18,173 nt of DNA from Alphaproteobacteria bacterium. GTDB taxonomy: Bacteria; Pseudomonadota; Alphaproteobacteria; SP197. A program made the position numbers and the translations under genes. Shown one piece after another: positions 14,336 to 18,173 of the stretch. The stretch lies in contig JAJEBJ010000086.1 of assembly GCA_022822575.1 (NCBI GenBank), forward strand, positions 1-18,173, written 5' to 3'. The notes under the pieces are model-generated. The model had not been told where the DNA came from. It worked only from the letters and a program-made list of their open reading frames with translations, and ran no database searches. How positions within the stretch are numbered: the first letter of the stretch is position 1; the number at the start of each line of letters is the position of its first letter.

Positions 14336-15855
14336 ACGGAGCCGTTGAGGCACTTCCCCCAACCAGGGTGGGAGTGATCGACATCGGCTCGAACTCGATT
14401 CGCCTCGTCATCTTCGACGGTCTTGGCCGGGCGCCGCTGCCGATCATCAACCACAAGGCGGTCATCGGTCTCGGTGTGGACGTTGAACGTCACGGCTGGC
14501 TCGGCGAAGAAGCCTTCCGAAGGGGTATCGAGGCGGTCGATATCCTGGTGCGCCTTGCCGACAGCGTTCCCTGTGCGAATCTCTCCCTCTACGCCACGGC
14601 CGCCGTTCGCCAGGCAGCCAATGGCAGCGACTTCTGCCGGTCCGTCGAGGCAAGGACGGGACGTGCCGTGACGGTGCTGACCGGTGCCGGCGAGGCGCGG
14701 CTGTCGGCAGCCGGCGTGATCTCGGCGCTGCCGGGACTGTCCGGCGTCATCGGAGACCTCGGCGGCGGCAGTCTGGAGCTCGTTGCCGTTGAAGACGGCA
14801 CCGTCAGGGAGCAGGCGACGCGCGACATCGGACCCTTGCGCCTGAAGGAACGATGGGGAGGGGATCCGGCACGCGCCTCGGCAGCGATTCGCGAGGCCCT
14901 TTGCAGCGTGACCTGGCTTGACGCCTGGAAACACCGGAGTTTTCATGCGGTGGGCGGTTCGTGGCGGGCCATCGCCCGCCTCCACATGACGCAACATCGC
15001 TATCCGCTGACCATTGTGCATGGCTACACCATGGCGCCGGCAGAGACACGGACCTTCACCGGCATGCTGGAGAAACTGAGCAACGAGACGACATCGCGTA
15101 TTCGCGGGATCTCCCGGCGGCGGGCCGCCATCCTGCCCTGGGGCGCCATGGTGCTCGACCACCTGATGGATGCCCTTGAGCCACAACACGTCGTGTTTTC
15201 GGCCCAGGGTCTGAGAGAAGGACATCACTTCCGGATGCTCGATGCCACCACCCGCGAGAGCGATCCGCTGCTTGCCGCGTGCCATCAACTTGCTCTGTGG
15301 CATCGCCGGTTCGCTGATTGCTCGGCGGCTCTCGAACGCTGGGTCGCCCCCGTCATCCGTGGTCATGCCGACGTGCGCCTTGTGCGCGCCGCCTGCATCC
15401 TCGCCGACACCGGCTGGAGGGAACACCCCGAGTACCGGGCCCGGCGTTCCCTCTCCAGGGTTCTCCACATGCCCTGGTCGGTGCTCGATCACCAGGAAAG
15501 GGCCTGGCTCGCCCTGGCCCTCTTCGTGCGCTATGGCGGTGTCGAAACGGCCGATGATGCTGTGCCGTGCCGCCGCCTGCTGAAGCCGGACACGGTCGAC
15601 GGGGCGGTGCTGCTCGGCAGGATGCTGCGTCTCGCCCTCGTCTTGAGTGCCGGACGCGGACCCATCCTCGATTCCACCCCCCTCGTCACCACCGCAAACG
15701 GGTTCACCCTGGAAATCCCGCGGGATGCCGCCGTCGCCTCGCCTGAACGCATCGAGCGCCTGGCCGCGGCAATCGGCCAGGCGCTCGATGTGTCCTTCAC
15801 CGTCTCCCGTCAGGTTCCGGAACGGAACCCGGCGGCAGCGACGGCGGCCCGATAG
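14332..15855 (+). CDS. ppx: Ppx/GppA-family exopolyphosphatase
   Basis: The 507-residue protein belongs to the ASKHA-fold Ppx/GppA family, which releases phosphate from polyphosphate ends or hydrolyses pppGpp. The phosphate-binding loop VGVIDIGSNSIRLVIFDG is at 13-30, ATAAVRQAANG at 88-98, the catalytic-type Glu121 in LTGAGEARL (same number as E. coli PPX E121), and GDLGGGSLELV at 141-151. The C-terminal part (about 310-500) is the helical HD-like region of long Ppx proteins. It overlaps ppk by ATGA, opposing the kinase reaction from the same transcript. PPX versus GppA activity cannot be separated by eye; the ppk partner favours PPX. It ends 33 bases before the convergent aminotransferase stop. 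Confidence 0.93.
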   Translation: MNGAVEALPPTRVGVIDIGSNSIRLVIFDGLGRAPLPIINHKAVIGLGVDVERHGWLGEEAFRRGIEAVDILVRLADSVPCANLSLYATAAVRQAANGSDFCRSVEARTGRAVTVLTGAGEARLSAAGVISALPGLSGVIGDLGGGSLELVAVEDGTVREQATRDIGPLRLKERWGGDPARASAAIREALCSVTWLDAWKHRSFHAVGGSWRAIARLHMTQHRYPLTIVHGYTMAPAETRTFTGMLEKLSNETTSRIRGISRRRAAILPWGAMVLDHLMDALEPQHVVFSAQGLREGHHFRMLDATTRESDPLLAACHQLALWHRRFADCSAALERWVAPVIRGHADVRLVRAACILADTGWREHPEYRARRSLSRVLHMPWSVLDHQERAWLALALFVRYGGVETADDAVPCRRLLKPDTVDGAVLLGRMLRLALVLSAGRGPILDSTPLVTTANGFTLEIPRDAAVASPERIERLAAAIGQALDVSFTVSRQVPERNPAAATAAR

Positions 15856-15888
15856 CGGCCGCTCGAACCTGCCGACGAGGGCGTGGCG

Positions 15889-17283
15889 TCAGTCGCGGCC
15901 GGACCAGGAACCGTCGCGCACCAGATCGTCCGCCACCTCCCTGATGGCCCGTTCCATGATCGAGACCATGTCGTCGACCTGGGAGCGCGTGATGATGATG
16001 GGCGGCGAGAAAACGCACAGGTGCCACATGGGTCGCAGGATCAACCCGTACTGCTGGCATTTCTCATCGATCTTCTTGCCGACATTCAGGCTCTCGTCGA
16101 AGGCCTTCCTGGAACTCTTGTTCTCGACACACTCGATGCACCCCATGAGTCCGACACCCCGGACGTCACCCACCATGGGGAGGTCTGCCAGGGAGCGCAG
16201 CCGCTCCTGGAAGTAGTCGCCCGTGCTGCGGGCATGCCCCATGATGTCGTCGCGCTCCATGATCTCGATGTTCTTGAGCGCCGCGGCCATGGCGACCGGG
16301 TGTCCCGAATAGGTGAAACCCATGGAGAACGTCGGAGAATCGCCACCCTTGTCGATGATGTCCTGATGCATTTTCTCGGATATGGCCGTGAGGCCGGCAG
16401 GGATGTATCCGGAGGTGAATCCCTTCGCCGCGGTGATGATGTCCGGCACGATGTCGAAGACGGGCTCCGAGGAAAAGAAGTGCCCCATGCGCCCGAATCC
16501 TGTCACCACTTCGTCGGAGATATAGAGGATGCCGTACTTGCGGCAGGTCTCGAGGCACGCCTTCTGGTAACCCTTCGGCGGCACGATGACACCACCGGAA
16601 GCCAGCACCGGCTCCGCGATGAAGGCCGCCACGTTCTCCGGCCCGATCGCCTTGATCCGGTCGTCCATCTCGGTGATCAGGTGGTCGAGGAACGCACCGT
16701 CGTCCATGCCGTCCGGCTTGCGGTAGCAATTGGGGGACGAAAGATGCTCGATCCACTCCGTCACCCGCTCCATGCGCGTGTCGTTGCCAGGCTTGCCGCA
16801 CAGCGAGTCGGCAAGATAGGTGCTGCCATGGTAGGCATCGTCGCGCGTGAGAATGGTCTTGCGGGACGGCTCGCCTACGACATTCCAGTAGTAGTGGACG
16901 AAGCGGACCGCGGCGTCATTCGCTGTCGAACCGCCGGTGGAATAGAAGAACCGGTTGAGATCTCCCGGTGTCAGCGTCGCCAGCTTCGCGGAAAGTTCCG
17001 CATGGGGCGGGGTCGCCATCGACCATGGCGAATAGTAGACCATGCTGCGCACCTGGTCCGAGATGGCCGTCGCCATTTCCTCGTTGCCGTATCCGAGCTG
17101 CACCGCCCACATGCCGCCGATACCGTCGATGTAGCGGTTGCCCTCGCCGTCGTAGACATAGATCCCCTCCGAATCCGCCAGGATCATGTGTTCCTCGCGG
17201 CCGAACTCGTGCCAGGGGTGCATGGCGTGGGCCTTGTCCTTGGCCATCAGGCCTTCGACATCGTACTGGAAATTGCGTCTCAT
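15889..17283 (-). CDS. Class III (omega) pyridoxal-phosphate aminotransferase
   Basis: The 464-residue protein is a fold-type I class III aminotransferase. MHPWHEF (21-27) and YIDGIGGMWAVQLGYG (51-66) form the N-terminal substrate region; STGGSTAND (115-123) binds the PLP phosphate; YHG (151-153) stacks on the ring; ISDEVVTGFGR (255-265) supplies Asp257; K287 in TAAKGFTSGY is the Schiff-base lysine. All essential residues are present. This subgroup (omega-amino acid:pyruvate, beta-alanine, taurine/hypotaurine, polyamine transaminases) moves amino groups from terminal amines to pyruvate or 2-oxoglutarate. I chose the ATG at 17283 because AGGAG lies 9 bases ahead; the frame extends 57 codons further without homology. 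It is monocistronic, convergent with ppx. The substrate cannot be set from sequence alone. Confidence 0.93.
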   Translation of the reverse strand: MRRNFQYDVEGLMAKDKAHAMHPWHEFGREEHMILADSEGIYVYDGEGNRYIDGIGGMWAVQLGYGNEEMATAISDQVRSMVYYSPWSMATPPHAELSAKLATLTPGDLNRFFYSTGGSTANDAAVRFVHYYWNVVGEPSRKTILTRDDAYHGSTYLADSLCGKPGNDTRMERVTEWIEHLSSPNCYRKPDGMDDGAFLDHLITEMDDRIKAIGPENVAAFIAEPVLASGGVIVPPKGYQKACLETCRKYGILYISDEVVTGFGRMGHFFSSEPVFDIVPDIITAAKGFTSGYIPAGLTAISEKMHQDIIDKGGDSPTFSMGFTYSGHPVAMAAALKNIEIMERDDIMGHARSTGDYFQERLRSLADLPMVGDVRGVGLMGCIECVENKSSRKAFDESLNVGKKIDEKCQQYGLILRPMWHLCVFSPPIIITRSQVDDMVSIMERAIREVADDLVRDGSWSGRD

Positions 17284-17351
17284 TGTCTGGCGCTCCTGCG
17301 TTTGACTGCCTGCCGCGGCCATCGTCCGGGCGAGCCGCGGCGTCGAACCGC

Positions 17352-17381
17352 AGGATACACATCCTCGGCAGCATCGGACAA
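17352..17381 (-). promoter_or_regulatory. Putative promoter of the aminotransferase gene
   Basis: On the leftward strand TTGTCC (17381-17376) is followed after 18 bases by TATCCT (17357-17352). This leaves a leader of about 62 bases to the ATG at 17283. The -10 context TGTGTATCCTGC closely resembles that of the TPR gene. Confidence 0.45.
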
Positions 17382-18114
17382 GGAGGCGATCTGACTCCCT
17401 CGCGGGATCAGGACCGGTCTCGTCTCTGCCTGCAGGCCCGTCGCCTTTCCACACGCCTGGACCTGAATCTTCGCATCAAATCCTCGAACCTGGCTGCCAG
17501 GCCGCAGTGTCGCCAACGGACGCCACATGACGGCCGGCTGATCGTCAGGCAATTGGCCTTCCAGTTCGTCGCAGCCGGGCACCGGCATGACCCGCGGCGT
17601 CACGGCGCAACGGGGCACCCGCGCGGCGGCATGTTCAACGATGGTTCCCGTCACACGGCCGCGGCAACGAAATGGTTCACGTCAGTCGATCGGCGATCCA
17701 CATCTTGATCAGCGCCTGACAGCATCCAGTTGAAAGAACGGAAGCGCGCTCACCAGCATTGATCGGGCGAAACACCTGGGCTCATGTCACCGAACAGAAG
17801 TGCGGCATCGGTTGTCACCCAGCGTGGAGTCGGGTTGTCCATCCCGATCGCGCCCTTCGACACATGCCCACGTGCGCTTTGACATGTGACAAAAGGTGGG
17901 TGCCCGTTGCGCGGTCTGAAGTAGCGCTATGAAGGAAGAATTCTGGGGTTGATCGTATCCGGGGTCCTTCTGTGGAGAGGCATGCCACGGCGTGAACACA
18001 GCGATCGGGATCGCCCGCGCTTGACGAGACGGCGCGGCGTCGCTCAGGAGTGACGTGCGGGAGCGATCCGGGCGGTTCAGAACGAAATGGTGTGGGGTCC
18101 GGGGCCCGCCGTCC

Positions 18115-18143
18115 TTGAACGCCATGCCCTGCTTACCTAGAGT
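18115..18143 (+). promoter_or_regulatory. Near-consensus sigma-70 promoter reading out of the window
   Basis: TTGAAC (18115-18120) and TAGAGT (18138-18143) are separated by 17 bases. Transcription would start near 18150. The first transcribed bases include GGCC-AAAA-GGCC, a compact hairpin at 18157-18168. The product lies beyond the edge. Confidence 0.45.
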
Positions 18144-18173
18144 GCGCCGGTTCCAGGGGCCAAAAGGCCTGGG

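Larger units (their letters stand above)
17284..18173. other. Intergenic region at the right edge
   Basis: These 890 bases hold the proposed aminotransferase promoter on the left and a rightward promoter at the far right. Between them (about 17400-18110) I see no convincing gene. A 112-codon leftward frame (17787-18125) with no recognised domain and no good ribosome site is probably chance coding in GC-rich DNA. CACATG (17861-17866) and CATGTG (17883-17888) form a spaced inverted repeat with CACGTG between them. Confidence 0.5.

Noticed and set aside
14197..15492. 431-codon leftward open frame opposite ppx
   Set aside because: Lies on the opposite strand of the well-defined ppk and ppx genes and resembles no protein family.
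15883..17394. 503-codon rightward open frame opposite the aminotransferase
   Set aside because: His/Arg/Val-rich shadow of a gene with complete PLP-enzyme motifs.
17787..18125. 112-codon leftward frame at the right edge
   Set aside because: No domain, weak start context and unusual composition; kept only as a mention in the intergenic entry.
1..18173. CRISPR arrays, tRNA or rRNA genes, intact insertion sequences
   Set aside because: I saw no regularly spaced direct repeats, no tRNA or rRNA-like sequence, and no transposase frame or flanking inverted repeats. A tRNAscan or Rfam run would be more sensitive.

Overview
The window is GC-rich bacterial DNA with compact genes, coupled gene pairs (GTGA and ATGA overlaps) and Gram-negative features such as a Tat-exported binding protein. 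The gene set best fits an alphaproteobacterium, perhaps of the Rhodospirillales. It combines a PPK1/PPX/SixA cluster with MttB-family methyltransferase, TauD-family dioxygenase, family-5 binding protein and class III aminotransferase genes. The lineage is an inference; no rRNA or other marker gene is present.

Layout. The left part (1-7772) reads leftward. It holds the 5' part of a LivM-type ABC permease (cut by the edge), an orphan Tat-exported peptide-type binding protein, a TauD/TfdA-family Fe(II)/2-oxoglutarate dioxygenase, a 554-residue TPR protein of an uncharacterised His-rich family, and a coupled pair made of an AhpD/carboxymuconolactone-decarboxylase-like protein and a pyrrolysine-free MttB-family methyltransferase. 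A divergent 825-base region (7773-8597) carries a promoter for each side. It also carries a frameshifted relic of a large MmeI-like (type IIG/IIL) restriction-modification DNA methyltransferase.

From 8598 rightward lie a glutamine synthetase-like ligase and, 4 bases later, an amidohydrolase. These are the two halves of eukaryotic FluG as separate coupled genes, suggesting gamma-glutamylation of an amine and hydrolysis of a related amide or carboxylate. Next is a phosphate block: leftward sixA plus a two-TM hypothetical protein, and the divergent overlapping ppk-ppx pair. A leftward class III omega-aminotransferase follows. The last 890 bases contain its promoter, no convincing gene, and a near-consensus rightward promoter at the edge.

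How the genes may work together. Importer parts, a MttB-like demethylase, a TauD-like dioxygenase, an amine-glutamylating GS homologue, an amidohydrolase and an omega-aminotransferase are consistent with scavenging of methylated or other organic amines or sulfonates. That linkage is inference from neighbourhood; no substrate can be read from the sequence. The ppk-ppx-sixA block is polyphosphate and phosphohistidine housekeeping and probably unrelated. No CRISPR array, intact mobile element, rRNA or tRNA gene was seen.
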